DNA from: Shewanella sp. MR-4
Lineage (GTDB): Bacteria > Pseudomonadota > Gammaproteobacteria > Enterobacterales > Shewanellaceae
DNA: 64,000 bases
Reading direction: 5' to 3'
Assembly (NCBI RefSeq): GCF_000014685.1
Contig: NC_008321.1
Span: 2,105,001-2,169,000, forward strand
Shown: positions 49,298 through 58,834 of the stretch, one piece after another
How positions within the stretch are numbered: position 1 is the first letter of the stretch
Layout: every line of letters begins with the position of its first letter
The notes under the pieces: generated by a model
Database searches by the model: none
What the model saw: only the letters and a program-made list of their open reading frames with translations
Told to the model about the DNA's origin: nothing
Program-made: the position numbers and the translations under genes

Positions 49298-50058
49298 TAT
49301 TGTGGCTCTCCCGAAGCGTGGTGAAGGTTGTTGTTCAGCCATGCAATGACGGCTCGCATGGAATCGCCATCCTTAATCGAGACTTCCAAAATCTGTGTGT
49401 CGGGGTTGAGCTTCTTAAGTTGGGCTTTGGCCTCGTCAACACTGAAATCGAAGTAGGGCAAGAGATCACACTTGGTGATGAGCACCAGATCGGCGCGGCG
49501 GAACATGACGGGATATTTCTCAATCTTATCATCGCCTTCGGGAACCGAAAGCAGCACGATATTTTTATGGGTGCCGACATCGTAGCTAGCGGGGCAGACG
49601 AGGTTTCCCACGTTTTCGACAAAACAAATATCTAAGCCTTCGAGTGGCAAATGATGTAAAGCGCCGTGCACCATAAAGGCGTCGAGGTGGCAGGCACTGC
49701 CAGTTTGAATTTGATGGGCCTGAATGCCTTTGGCAATTAAGCGGTCGGCATCGCGGGAGGTCTCTAAATCCCCTTCAATGACGGCGTAGTTGAGGGCGGT
49801 GTACTCTTTTAAGTGTTCGAGCAAGGTGGTTTTGCCACTGCCTGGGCTACTCATTAGATTGAAGGCGGTGATATTGTGCGCCTCAAAATGCGCGCGGTTA
49901 TGGGCGGCTTCAACATCGTTTTTATCGAGAATTTTATGGATCACCGACAAGGTTTTTTTATCGTTAAGCTGAGGATTGGTGTGCAATTCCTGATGGTGAT
50001 GCAGATGGCCGTGATCATGGGAATGGCGGGGTAAGGAGCAGCCGCAGTCTTTACACAT
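49297..50058 (-). CDS. hypB: Hydrogenase nickel incorporation GTPase HypB
   Basis: A 253-residue GTPase that drives nickel insertion with HypA. The N-terminus has the high-affinity metal motif CKDCGCS and a His-rich stretch (HSHDHGHLHHHQELH). The G domain shows the P-loop NLMSSPGSGKTTLLEHL, VIEGDLETSRDADRL, the Cys-His metal site in TGSACHLDA, and LITKCDLLPYFDF with the guanine-recognition TKCD. Together with hypC it forms an overlapping pair. A 237-base gap separates it from hypF. Confidence 0.97.
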   Translation of the reverse strand: MCKDCGCSLPRHSHDHGHLHHHQELHTNPQLNDKKTLSVIHKILDKNDVEAAHNRAHFEAHNITAFNLMSSPGSGKTTLLEHLKEYTALNYAVIEGDLETSRDADRLIAKGIQAHQIQTGSACHLDAFMVHGALHHLPLEGLDICFVENVGNLVCPASYDVGTHKNIVLLSVPEGDDKIEKYPVMFRRADLVLITKCDLLPYFDFSVDEAKAQLKKLNPDTQILEVSIKDGDSMRAVIAWLNNNLHHASGEPQ

Positions 50059-50295
50059 CTTATATTTCTCCTTGTCCTAGGCAAAATGCCTCTTTGGGCG
50101 GTATTAGCCTGACAATATGCTGATGCTATTAAATAGGGTTAATTTGATTACGCTAATGTTAAGTGTGATACAAATCGGCTGTGGATTCTTTGATGTTCGT
50201 CAGGTTATTAGGACGTATTGTCCTTAAGGGATGAGATTTTGTTTATTTCGCCAATGGCTAAAGTCGGCTCAAGTCTGATGTGCCATTAATGTGAT
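50059..50295. other. Gap between hypF and hypB
   Basis: A 237-base non-coding stretch inside an otherwise tight cluster. It could hold a secondary promoter for hypBCDEA. I see no gene, terminator hairpin or recognisable operator in it. Confidence 0.4.
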
Positions 50296-52806
50296 TTATT
50301 CGCACTCAATATTGGCCTTTTGATGTATTCCATACCAAAGCTGCCCGAGGGCGATACCGCCATCGTTGACGGGAATATGTTTGTTGGGCAGCACGGTATT
50401 GCCCTGTTGGTGCAGTTTACTGAGGCAATATTCGAGCAAATATTGGTTTTGAAACACGCCGCCGCACAGCACTACGGGCAGAGTTGGGTAGCGCGCGGCA
50501 TAACAACAAACGGCATCCCCCACACTATGCAAAAAGGCGCGGGCTAACTGCGCTTGCCGAACGCCAGTGAGCGGCGCTTCGGTAATCAGCGTGATTATCT
50601 GTTTAAAGAGTTGGCTACTGCGCCAGATATGCGGTTCGTGCATCGAGCTATCACTGGGCTTATCCGAGATTTCCACGGGCAAGTCGAGCATCAGCGTCGG
50701 CAGTTGTTTGGCATCGGCCCGTCTTGCTGCCGCTTCAATTAACATACCCGCTTGGCCTTCAAATTGGGTGATGTCGATAAAGCCTAAGGCGTAGGCGAGG
50801 GCATCGAACAAGCGTCCCACCGAGGAGCTGTTAATCCCATGGCCGTTTTGCCAGATCCGATGCAGATTGCCTAAGGTGATGGGGCTTAAGGTGGTCAGAA
50901 TCGGCAACTTAAGGGTTTGCACTTCCTCGAGACTCATCTGCTGAAACAGCAGTGCCAGCAGCAAACGCACTGGCTGCTTAATTGCCTGTTCTCCACCGAG
51001 CAAGGGAATAGCCTCGAAATGGGCAAGCCGCTCTGCGCCGTTAAGGGTGGTGAGTAAGACTTCACCGCCCCAGAGGCTGCCATCGTTTCCAAGCCCTGTG
51101 CCATCGAAACTAAAGCCTAATACTGGCTCTTGATATTGATTGATGGCCATCACGCTTAATACGTGGGCATGGTGATGCTGCACACTTAAGGTTTGGATTG
51201 GGTGCGTGTCTTGGCTTTGTGTATCAAGGCTGTGCTGTTGCTGCGTCTCTGCCCAGCGCGATGGTGCGTAGTCTGGGTGCTTATCGTGGACAATCAGCTC
51301 GGGGTTGAAATGATACAGACGGGCGAAGGTCGCCAAAGTGCGCTCGAAGTACTGCTCGGCGCTGACACTAAAGAGATCGCCAATATGCGGGCTTAAAAAC
51401 ACATTCGAGCCAAAACCTAACGCAATGGCATTTTTTTGTTGGGCGCCCACGGCCAGTATGGGGGGCGTTAGCGGGGTGGTTAACGGGAAGCTTAAGGGTG
51501 CATATCCCCGCGCTAAACGCAGCACTTGTACCTGTGGCGCACAGCCATTTGGCGGTTGGATAAGTTGCACCACACTGTCATCACAGCCGTTGAGGATGGG
51601 CCGGTTGTGATCGACTATGGCATCCACCACATGGCCTAGTTGACTGATAAGCTCATCACAATCGGTGATAATTGGCTCGCCAGAGACATTCGCACTGGTC
51701 GCGACCAGTGGGCCGTTAAATTGCCCGAGCAGTAAATGATGCAGCGGTGTGTAGGGCAAAAATATCCCGAGTTTTGGGATATTAGGCGCAATCTCATGGC
51801 TCAGATTGTGTTTATCCAGCGCCTGCATCAGCACTATGGGCCGCTCCTGCGAACTTAAGGTTTGCCACTCTACCTGTGTGCCCGTTACATAGCGTTTTGC
51901 CACTTCGATGCTCGGCATCATCACCGCCAGTGGCTTAGCTTTTCGTTGCTTGCGTTGCCTTAATTGATTGACGGCTAGGGTGTTGGTTGCATCGCACATT
52001 AAGTGGAAGCCACCTAAACCCTTTATCGCAAGAATCTGCCCTTGGGCCAGTTTCTCGGCCGCCGCCGACAATACTGCAAGGCTGTTGCCGTGCGAATGAG
52101 GCAAGGCGTCAAGAGCAATAACATCACCTGCAGGCGTTTTTAAACTAAGCTCGGGGCCACACTTAGGGCAACTCACAGGCTGGGCGTGGTATCTACGATT
52201 AAGGGGGTCTTGATAAGCCTTGGCGCAGTCGGGGCACATGGCGAAATTTGCCATAGCCGTATGATGGCGATCGTAGGGTAAGGCATTGATAATAGTGTAT
52301 CTTGGGCCGCAGTTGGTGCAATTGGTAAAGGCATAGCCAAAGTGGCGATCCTGCGGATTATGCATATCGCTTAAGCAATCCTGACAGGTACTCTTGTCGG
52401 CCGATACGGCAACCAGGGCGGCTAAATGATGCTCGCCTGAGTCATCACTTTGGCTATCACTTTGAATAATATCGAAGCTAGTCTCTTCAAGGTTTACCGC
52501 TAACGGACTCTGGGTAATCTGATCGATACGCGCCAGCGGCGGCGGATTGGTGGTTAACTCACGCACAAAGCTATCTAAGTGTGCGGTGGGGCCTTGCAGC
52601 TCAATCATCACGCCATTGGCATTATTTAGCACTGTGCCGGTTAATTTAAGCTCACTCGCCCAGCGGTAAACAAAGGGGCGAAAGCCCACACCTTGCACTA
52701 TGCCGGTGATATGCAATTGGCGGCGCTCGAGTTGCTCGGTTTGATTGGCGGGTGAGGTGGCTTTTTTCAATCTCGGTATTCTTCGCTTATCTGGCTGCAT
52801 CTGCAT
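50296..52806 (-). CDS. hypF: Carbamoyltransferase HypF
   Basis: An 836-residue multidomain enzyme that converts carbamoyl phosphate to a thiocarbamate on HypE. The N-terminal acylphosphatase domain has HITGIVQGVGFRPFVYRW. Two zinc-finger units follow (CQDCLSDMHNPQDRHFGYAF with CTNCGPRYT, and CPDCAKAY with CPKCGPELSL). The YrdC-like domain shows ILAIKGLGGFHLMCDATN and RKAKPLAVMMP, and the Kae1-like C-terminal domain shows VQHHHAHVLSVM, GFSFDGTGLGNDGSLWGGE and VVLCGGVFQNQYLLE. It is longer than E. coli HypF (750) by scattered insertions. It sits 71 bases after the HypF-like gene. Confidence 0.96.
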   Translation of the reverse strand: MQMQPDKRRIPRLKKATSPANQTEQLERRQLHITGIVQGVGFRPFVYRWASELKLTGTVLNNANGVMIELQGPTAHLDSFVRELTTNPPPLARIDQITQSPLAVNLEETSFDIIQSDSQSDDSGEHHLAALVAVSADKSTCQDCLSDMHNPQDRHFGYAFTNCTNCGPRYTIINALPYDRHHTAMANFAMCPDCAKAYQDPLNRRYHAQPVSCPKCGPELSLKTPAGDVIALDALPHSHGNSLAVLSAAAEKLAQGQILAIKGLGGFHLMCDATNTLAVNQLRQRKQRKAKPLAVMMPSIEVAKRYVTGTQVEWQTLSSQERPIVLMQALDKHNLSHEIAPNIPKLGIFLPYTPLHHLLLGQFNGPLVATSANVSGEPIITDCDELISQLGHVVDAIVDHNRPILNGCDDSVVQLIQPPNGCAPQVQVLRLARGYAPLSFPLTTPLTPPILAVGAQQKNAIALGFGSNVFLSPHIGDLFSVSAEQYFERTLATFARLYHFNPELIVHDKHPDYAPSRWAETQQQHSLDTQSQDTHPIQTLSVQHHHAHVLSVMAINQYQEPVLGFSFDGTGLGNDGSLWGGEVLLTTLNGAERLAHFEAIPLLGGEQAIKQPVRLLLALLFQQMSLEEVQTLKLPILTTLSPITLGNLHRIWQNGHGINSSSVGRLFDALAYALGFIDITQFEGQAGMLIEAAARRADAKQLPTLMLDLPVEISDKPSDSSMHEPHIWRSSQLFKQIITLITEAPLTGVRQAQLARAFLHSVGDAVCCYAARYPTLPVVLCGGVFQNQYLLEYCLSKLHQQGNTVLPNKHIPVNDGGIALGQLWYGIHQKANIECE

Positions 52807-52877
52807 GGAAGATAAAACATTTTATCCTCCATGCGTTAGCGCTATCTGAATATAAGGTTAGCAGTGAGCGGGTGTTG

Positions 52878-54728
52878 TTAAAGGCTATTTAACTGCCGCT
52901 GCTTCACATAGAGCGCGCCTACGGCCAGGTTGTCGCCCTCTAAATCCAGACTGCGATTGACCAATAGCGGGAAGTTTTTCCCGAGCCGCAGGCTAATACG
53001 CTTACAGAGGGTTTCGTTGGCTAACTCATTGCCCGCTAACGCAATGTTGTGTACACCGATATTTAAGTCAATGTGTTCAAGCCAATTTGCGAGGTAGTCG
53101 GCGAGGGAGTCCTGCATTGCAAAGGCCAGTTGACTCGGATCGCTGTGCCCTGCAACGCGAAAACTCAGCAGAGTGCCTAGGGTTTTACACCAATTCAGGC
53201 TGCGGTGGGCCTCGCCTTTGGTGAGGGGATAATCGATGCGCGGCGCATTCGCACCATGGTAACGCATGGCGGCGGCGAGCAGTGCATCACTCAAATAAGC
53301 TTGCGATTGGGTTTCTTCCTGCGGATTTAGGCCAATCAATACTGCGGCAATCGCCCACAGACTCTGAAGATTATCGCGTCTGCCGTTAAGTTTTAGGCTC
53401 AGCAGCTTTAAGTAATCTTCTGGAAACAAACTCTTAAATTTTTGCGCAACGGCTTTTTGTGGACTGCTGTCGAGGCAATGGAAAATCTCGTAACCATTGT
53501 CGGGCAGTTCGGGCAGGGCGAAAAACAGTGAGGTGTCTCCCTTATTGTCGCAGGTAACGATTTGCCCAGTGTGGTGATGGCTTAAGTAAATCACCGCCGC
53601 ATTTTTAGCCTGCTTATGGGTCGTGAATTTGCCATTGAGCAGGGCTGCAAAAAGGGCGGTATCAGCGATGGTATGGTCTTCCTCATTCGCTGCATATTCA
53701 GGTGTATCGGCCTCATTTGGTATGGCCTGCACAGTCAATAAACCTTGGTGTGAACGGGTTTTCTTATGGGCTTGCCATTTGGCCTTAAAGCCTAAAAAGT
53801 AGATGTCTTCCCGCAGAGGCTCCGGCGCACTGAATTGCTTAATGGTTTGCGGCGCTGTGCTTTCGGTTGTGTGGCTGCCTAACTGAGCCCAGGCGCCATC
53901 GACCCAGGCGAGCGCCGGCCTCTGGTGCGCTCCCTCAAGATACACCCAATCGATACCTTTTTGCCGCAGGATTTCACTCAGCACTAACACCACTCGGCTG
54001 TAACCAAAGCAGATATCGTAGAGTGGTGCGGGCAGCTTTTGATTATCTTGGGTAGGTCTGACACACATCAGCGGTTTTTCGATACTGGATAGGGCGAGGA
54101 CTTGATTATCCTTCAGGCAAAAATGTGCGTTGAGGGTATTGGGATTACAAATAAGCAGTTGCGGTCTGGTCGCTGTTGTATGGGCAAAGGGTGTTAGGCT
54201 TAATTGCACGCCTTCGCTGGCTAAATCGAGTGAGCCTTGGCTGATAAGCTGCGCGGCCATCGCCTTGAGATCGGACAGCGTTAACGCCTTTTGGGCGCTG
54301 GTTAAGCGCTTTTCTCCGTGGCAGCAAGTGCAGGCTAAATCGATCTGACCAAATTGCGCCGCCTGATTATCACCAAATCGGGGATAACACTGCTGGCAAA
54401 AAGCCGCGACCGATTGCACGTTAAGCGCACCCTCAGTGGATGGGACGGTCAATAATGTCCGCTGGCCCTGCGGCGCCTCAATCGCATGAATGCCTGAGTC
54501 GACCAGCCAGACTGAAATTAAAAAGTCGGCGGCGATTGCCTCGGCTAATTGTTCTAGCTGCGCTTGTTCGCCTTGGGCCTCAATAAAATAAGTGTGCGAA
54601 CCAAAATCCTGCTGACTGTCGCAGCCAATGCTGATATTGAGCGCATCGTAATTTAGGTATTGATTACATAAATGCGCATACAAAGGCACCTGACGCGAGC
54701 AGGTAAACTCAAATCTGATGTGTTTCAT
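52878..54728 (-). CDS. HypF-like protein of the hydrogenase cluster, catalytic residues degenerate
   Basis: A 616-residue protein that looks like a diverged HypF. Residues 1-90 resemble an acylphosphatase domain in strand-helix order (FIEAQGEQAQLEQLAEAIA), but the QGVGFR catalytic loop is missing. Only one Cys4 zinc-finger-like unit remains (Cys111/114 and Cys133/136). The next part keeps a YrdC-like layout without the GLGGFHLMCDA signature. The C-terminus (NIALAGNELANETLCKRISL, then DLEGDNLAVGALYVKQRQ) parallels the final HypF segment, but the HHHAH metal motif is not seen. It overlaps hyaD by 20 bases and precedes true hypF, so it is expressed with the hydrogenase. The role is unknown; a scaffold or specificity factor is a guess. 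Confidence 0.75.
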   Translation of the reverse strand: MKHIRFEFTCSRQVPLYAHLCNQYLNYDALNISIGCDSQQDFGSHTYFIEAQGEQAQLEQLAEAIAADFLISVWLVDSGIHAIEAPQGQRTLLTVPSTEGALNVQSVAAFCQQCYPRFGDNQAAQFGQIDLACTCCHGEKRLTSAQKALTLSDLKAMAAQLISQGSLDLASEGVQLSLTPFAHTTATRPQLLICNPNTLNAHFCLKDNQVLALSSIEKPLMCVRPTQDNQKLPAPLYDICFGYSRVVLVLSEILRQKGIDWVYLEGAHQRPALAWVDGAWAQLGSHTTESTAPQTIKQFSAPEPLREDIYFLGFKAKWQAHKKTRSHQGLLTVQAIPNEADTPEYAANEEDHTIADTALFAALLNGKFTTHKQAKNAAVIYLSHHHTGQIVTCDNKGDTSLFFALPELPDNGYEIFHCLDSSPQKAVAQKFKSLFPEDYLKLLSLKLNGRRDNLQSLWAIAAVLIGLNPQEETQSQAYLSDALLAAAMRYHGANAPRIDYPLTKGEAHRSLNWCKTLGTLLSFRVAGHSDPSQLAFAMQDSLADYLANWLEHIDLNIGVHNIALAGNELANETLCKRISLRLGKNFPLLVNRSLDLEGDNLAVGALYVKQRQLNSL

Positions 54729-55287
54729 CTTCTATATTTTCACCAGTAGTGACGCCACGTTTGTAAGAATTGGGGATCAGCGAATCGATACTATGTTCGG
54801 CAATGCGTGTCGCGGTGAACCCGAGGGAGGCTAAGTGGGTTAACAGGGTTTGTTCCATCAAGGGGACGGCGGCGGCCACCTTAGTGGTCAGTCCCAGTGT
54901 CATCGGTTCTAACACGGTAGGGGTGACGCCTAACACAAAGGTTTTGGGTCTGTCGCCCACCATTTCCATCATATTGAGGGTTTGCAGCATTTCGACTTCA
55001 TGGGCGCTGCCTTGCCAGTCGATTTCCTGCGGGGCTTTATCAAAATCAAAGAAATACACTTCGCCAGCCTCGACACCGTTGGCATTGACGGTATCGACTA
55101 CGATCAAATAATCGTATTGGCAAATAATCGGAATGAGTCCCTGGGCTAAGGTGCCGCCATCGAGCATCTCTAGCTGGTGGGACTCGTGTGTGAACTGATA
55201 ATTCTCAGCGATGTAATTGACAAAATGTACGCCGATGCCTTCATCGGCGTACAGGACATTGCCAATACCCAGTAGCAATATCTTCAT
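54709..55287 (-). CDS. hyaD: Hydrogenase maturation endopeptidase (HyaD/HoxM family)
   Basis: A 192-residue nickel-dependent protease that removes the C-terminal tail of the large subunit after nickel insertion. Family signs: ILLLGIGNVLYADEGIGVHF (with the metal-binding Asp/Glu), LEMLDGGTLAQGLIPII, YLIVVDTVNANGVEAGEV, and the conserved His of AHEVEMLQTL. AGGAG lies just before ATG 55287; an in-frame start 120 bases upstream lies within hyaC and is rejected. It overlaps the HypF-like gene at its 3' end. Confidence 0.95.
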   Translation of the reverse strand: MKILLLGIGNVLYADEGIGVHFVNYIAENYQFTHESHQLEMLDGGTLAQGLIPIICQYDYLIVVDTVNANGVEAGEVYFFDFDKAPQEIDWQGSAHEVEMLQTLNMMEMVGDRPKTFVLGVTPTVLEPMTLGLTTKVAAAVPLMEQTLLTHLASLGFTATRIAEHSIDSLIPNSYKRGVTTGENIEDETHQI

Positions 55288-55294
55288 TGGACTC

Positions 55295-55969
55295 CTAGTG
55301 GTGTGAGTCTGGTTTCGGGTAGTCGTAACCAGAGACAATTGAGTCGACAGAGTTATGTTTGAAGCGTATCCCTGACCAAACCGCCATATAGACGTGGATA
55401 ACCACAAAGATAACGAAAGCCCAAGTGAAGTAATGGTGCCAAATTCTCACCTGTGCCAGTCCACCCATTTGCGCCGTGATCCAAGCTGCGCTGCTCCAAA
55501 GCATGCCACCTAAACCTTCATGGTAGACGTTGGCATACAGCACGAGTCCAGTAATACATATCACAAGTGCCACGAAGGAGATTGCTACGTAGGTCACAAA
55601 TTGCAGCGGTCCGTAAACACCGGCTTTATGCAAGTGTCCCATCCAAATGTAGGATTTCAGTTGGGTGATCCAGCTCTTAACGCTCATCACATCACGGAAT
55701 GAGCGTCGCTCGATATCGCTTCGACTGAAAAAATACAGGTAGAAGCGAACCAAGGTGACTGCGGTCAACACAAAACCGCAGATCAGATGGGCAAATCGCA
55801 CCCAACCTTGTACCAATACATCCGTGCTGTCGGGCGCCACAAGAAACGGCCAAGCGATATAGAATCCGGTGATCACCAGCACTAAAATCGACAGTGCCCG
55901 TAGCCAGTGGAAAATCCGTATCGCGGGACTAAAAACCAGTGTCCGAATGCGGGTTTCAGAATGGTTCAT
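55295..55969 (-). CDS. hyaC: Ni/Fe-hydrogenase cytochrome b subunit
   Basis: A 224-residue di-haem membrane cytochrome b that passes electrons between the hydrogenase and the quinone pool. Four membrane helices are visible: FHWLRALSILVLVITGFYIA, FAHLICGFVLTAVTLVRFYL, FVTYVAISFVALVICITGLV and YFTWAFVIFVVIHVYMAVWS. Haem-ligand His residues occur in helices 1, 2 and 4 (IFHWLRAL, RFAHLIC, HYFTW, VIHVYMA). It lies 7 bases before hyaD and 21 bases after hyaB, in one operon. Confidence 0.95.
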   Translation of the reverse strand: MNHSETRIRTLVFSPAIRIFHWLRALSILVLVITGFYIAWPFLVAPDSTDVLVQGWVRFAHLICGFVLTAVTLVRFYLYFFSRSDIERRSFRDVMSVKSWITQLKSYIWMGHLHKAGVYGPLQFVTYVAISFVALVICITGLVLYANVYHEGLGGMLWSSAAWITAQMGGLAQVRIWHHYFTWAFVIFVVIHVYMAVWSGIRFKHNSVDSIVSGYDYPKPDSHH

Positions 55970-55990
55970 GTTGCGTTCCCTCCCTCGTTG

Positions 55991-57694
55991 TTATTGACCA
56001 TTGGGGCTGACACGGAACTCGCTCAGTGCTTGACCTTTGAAATCCATCACGTGTACTGAACACGCCATGCAAGGGTCGAATGAGTGAATAATACGTATCA
56101 CCTCAAGGGGCTTAGTGGGATCTTCCAGTTTCAAACCAATGAGTGAGGCTTCGTAGGGGCCAATCTTGCCATTAGCATCCACAGGGCCTGCGTTCCAGGT
56201 GGTGGGCACCACGGCTTGATAGTTCTCAATGACACCGTTTTTGATGCGGATCCAGTGGCTTAACATGCCGCGTGGCGCTTCAATCATGGCGTGACCCACA
56301 TATTCACGACTTGGGTCGATATGGGGTTTCACATAGGTGGTTTCATCGGATTGAATATTGGTTAACAGGGCATCGAAGGTTTTCAGACCTTCCTGCGCCA
56401 CGATAACCGTTTGCAGCATCCGCGCCGCGGTGCGGCCTAAAGTGGTGAACAGGGCTTCAACCGGTAGACCCGTGCGAGCCAGCAGCGCATTGACGGCATC
56501 GACCACCACTTTGTTGCCACGGGCATAGCTCACCAGCAGGCAGGACAATGGACCCACTTCGACGGGTTCGCCTTGATAGCGGGGCGATTTTACCCAAGAG
56601 TATTTGCCATCGCCATCTAAGGTGGGCAGTTTGCCGTAAACTGTATCGCGCTCAACAAAGCCTGTGTAGTTGGGGATAGTTGTGCCATCGTAGGGATGCT
56701 GCGGCGCATCGGCGCTATACCAAGCATGGCTGACGTCTTCGGCGATAAGCTCTGGGTTAATATCGCTCACGCCCGCTAAGTCGCCCTTCATGATCACGCC
56801 TTGGTCGAACAGATATTCGCCATTGGCAAGCACAAAGTCATTGGTCGCCATGAAGTTTTTAACGTTCACGCCGCCAAGTACGCTGGCTTCACCACCAAAG
56901 GCTTCTGCCGCCATGACGATATCCGCTTGATAGGCACGCAGAATAAAGTCGGCCACAATCGCGTGTTTTTGTTTCCACTCCTGCAGGCGCGCAGGGCTTA
57001 ACATATCGCGCACTGAGGTGACACCGCCGACAACCAATGATTGTGGATGCGGCTGTTTACCCCCGAAAATCGCCAGCATTTCGGCGGCAACTCTTTGTAC
57101 TTCAAGGGCTTTGAGGTAGTGCGACAGGGCAATCAGGTTTTGCTCTGGGGTAAATTTATAGGTGCCATTGCCCCAGTAAGCGTTAGCGAAGGGGCCGAGT
57201 TTGCCGGTTTCGACAAAGCCTTTAACCCGCTCTTGCACCGCTCTTAATTCGCCTTCGCCCGCGGCAATCGGCTTGTCGGTATATTTAAGGGCAACTTGTG
57301 CAGCCTTGGCGGGATCGGCGCTTAAGGCAGACACGACATCCACCCAGTCTAAACCGTGTAGATGATAGAAGTGCACTATATGGTCATGCATATAGAGCGA
57401 GGTTTGCATCAAGGAGCGCAGGTATTTCGCGTTTAACGGGATTTGAATGCCTAAGGCATTTTCCACCGCTTCAGTACCACAGCGATAGTGGGAATAGGTA
57501 CAAACACCGCAGATCCGCTGCACGATCAGCCCCACGTCCATTGGTGTGCGGCCCTTGAGGATGACTTCAATACCACGCCACAGGGTAGAGGATGACCATG
57601 CTTTGTTGATGACATTATTCTCATCAACTTCGACTTCGATACGTAAATGACCCTCAATACGGGTGATAGGGTCGATAACAACGCGCTTGCTCAT
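55991..57694 (-). CDS. hyaB: [NiFe]-hydrogenase large subunit
   Basis: A 567-residue catalytic subunit holding the Ni-Fe(CN)2CO centre. The N-terminal metal motif is RICGVCTYSH (Cys62, Cys65) and the C-terminal motif is DPCMACSVH (Cys542, Cys545). The 19-residue tail after His548 should be cut by HyaD. RIEGHLRIEVEVDENN and HWIRIKNGVIENYQAVVPTT are group 1 signatures. There is no signal peptide; it is exported as a folded complex with HyaA through Tat. It lies 3 bases after hyaA. Confidence 0.98.
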   Translation of the reverse strand: MSKRVVIDPITRIEGHLRIEVEVDENNVINKAWSSSTLWRGIEVILKGRTPMDVGLIVQRICGVCTYSHYRCGTEAVENALGIQIPLNAKYLRSLMQTSLYMHDHIVHFYHLHGLDWVDVVSALSADPAKAAQVALKYTDKPIAAGEGELRAVQERVKGFVETGKLGPFANAYWGNGTYKFTPEQNLIALSHYLKALEVQRVAAEMLAIFGGKQPHPQSLVVGGVTSVRDMLSPARLQEWKQKHAIVADFILRAYQADIVMAAEAFGGEASVLGGVNVKNFMATNDFVLANGEYLFDQGVIMKGDLAGVSDINPELIAEDVSHAWYSADAPQHPYDGTTIPNYTGFVERDTVYGKLPTLDGDGKYSWVKSPRYQGEPVEVGPLSCLLVSYARGNKVVVDAVNALLARTGLPVEALFTTLGRTAARMLQTVIVAQEGLKTFDALLTNIQSDETTYVKPHIDPSREYVGHAMIEAPRGMLSHWIRIKNGVIENYQAVVPTTWNAGPVDANGKIGPYEASLIGLKLEDPTKPLEVIRIIHSFDPCMACSVHVMDFKGQALSEFRVSPNGQ

Positions 57695-57697
57695 GGC

Positions 57698-58834
57698 TTA
57701 TTCCTCCAGCGGCTTGGCAAAAATACTGGCAACGGCGTGGGCTCCAATGCCGACGACGGTTGCGCTTAAAATCACCGCACCGACTGTGTCTGCGGTCGCA
57801 TCCAATCCATGGAGTAGTTGACGGCCAAGGGGTTTTTCAAAGTCGGCCATATCATCCCAGAAGTTAGGTTCTGAGCAGCCCATACAACCGTGGCCCGCTA
57901 ACACTGGCCAGCTGGTATGGTGGTTAAAGCGCTCTGTGGGGCAGTTGTTATAGGTATAAGGTCCTTTACAACCCACTTTGTAGAGGCAGTAACCTTCCTT
58001 CGCACCGTGATCGCCAAACTCTTCAACGAACTCACCGGCATCGAAACGGCCGCGGCGTTCACAGTTATCGTGTACCCGTGCGCCATAAGCCCATTTCGGC
58101 CGGTTGAACATATCCAGCGCAGGTAATTTGCCGAACATGATGAAATACATCAGGGTGCCGACGATGTTTTTCTCACTCGGTGGACAGCCACCTAAGTTGA
58201 TCACAGGCTTGCTCACAACTTCGTGTACCCCTTTTGCCCCAGTCGGGTTGGGGTAGGCGGCTTGCACACCACCGAAGGAAGCGCAGGTGCCGACAGAAAT
58301 AATCGCCGCAGCACCTTCGGCGGCATGTTTGATAATTTCTAAGCCAGTATGGCCTTTACAGCCAACGGTTAAGAAGCTGCCGTTATTGGCGGTCGGTATC
58401 GCGCCTTCAACGGCGAGCAGGTAACGACCCTTGTAGGTCTCTAGGGCGTGCTCGAGATTTTCCTCTGCTTGCCAGCCAGCAGCGGCCATGAGGGTTTCGT
58501 GATATTCCAACGAGATATGATCGAAGATCAGCGAATCGAGATTGGGCGTATCGGCGCGCACTAAGGATTCGGAGCAGCCAGTACATTCGGCCATGTGTAA
58601 CCAGATTAAGGGTACACGGTCGGCGAGTTCGGCAGCTTCGGCGACTAAGTTACTAAAGGGCAGCGGTAGGGCGAGCATACCCGTCACCATGGCGCTCCAC
58701 TTCATAAAGTCACGGCGGGTAATGCCGTGTTGTTGCAATTTTTCGGTTAATGTTTGCTGTTGACGGGGAGCGAATTGGCGCAGTGCATCTAAGCGCGCCT
58801 TTCCCTGTTCATAGAGGGCTGCATGTGTGTCCAT
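57698..58834 (-). CDS. hyaA: [NiFe]-hydrogenase small subunit
   Basis: A 378-residue electron-transfer subunit with three Fe-S clusters. A long Tat signal carries twin Arg at residues 40-41 (GITRRDFMKWSAMVTGMLAL). The proximal cluster loop is AECTGCSES (Cys84, Cys87), and the second ligand region is VGTCASFGGVQAAYPNP. Gly occupies both places where oxygen-tolerant Hyd-1-type enzymes have extra Cys, so a standard [4Fe-4S] proximal cluster is expected. The C-terminus has a membrane anchor (TVGAVILSATVVGIGAHAVA) near haem b. It is the first gene of the cluster, 89 bases below a perfect Fnr site. Confidence 0.98.
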   Translation of the reverse strand: MDTHAALYEQGKARLDALRQFAPRQQQTLTEKLQQHGITRRDFMKWSAMVTGMLALPLPFSNLVAEAAELADRVPLIWLHMAECTGCSESLVRADTPNLDSLIFDHISLEYHETLMAAAGWQAEENLEHALETYKGRYLLAVEGAIPTANNGSFLTVGCKGHTGLEIIKHAAEGAAAIISVGTCASFGGVQAAYPNPTGAKGVHEVVSKPVINLGGCPPSEKNIVGTLMYFIMFGKLPALDMFNRPKWAYGARVHDNCERRGRFDAGEFVEEFGDHGAKEGYCLYKVGCKGPYTYNNCPTERFNHHTSWPVLAGHGCMGCSEPNFWDDMADFEKPLGRQLLHGLDATADTVGAVILSATVVGIGAHAVASIFAKPLEE

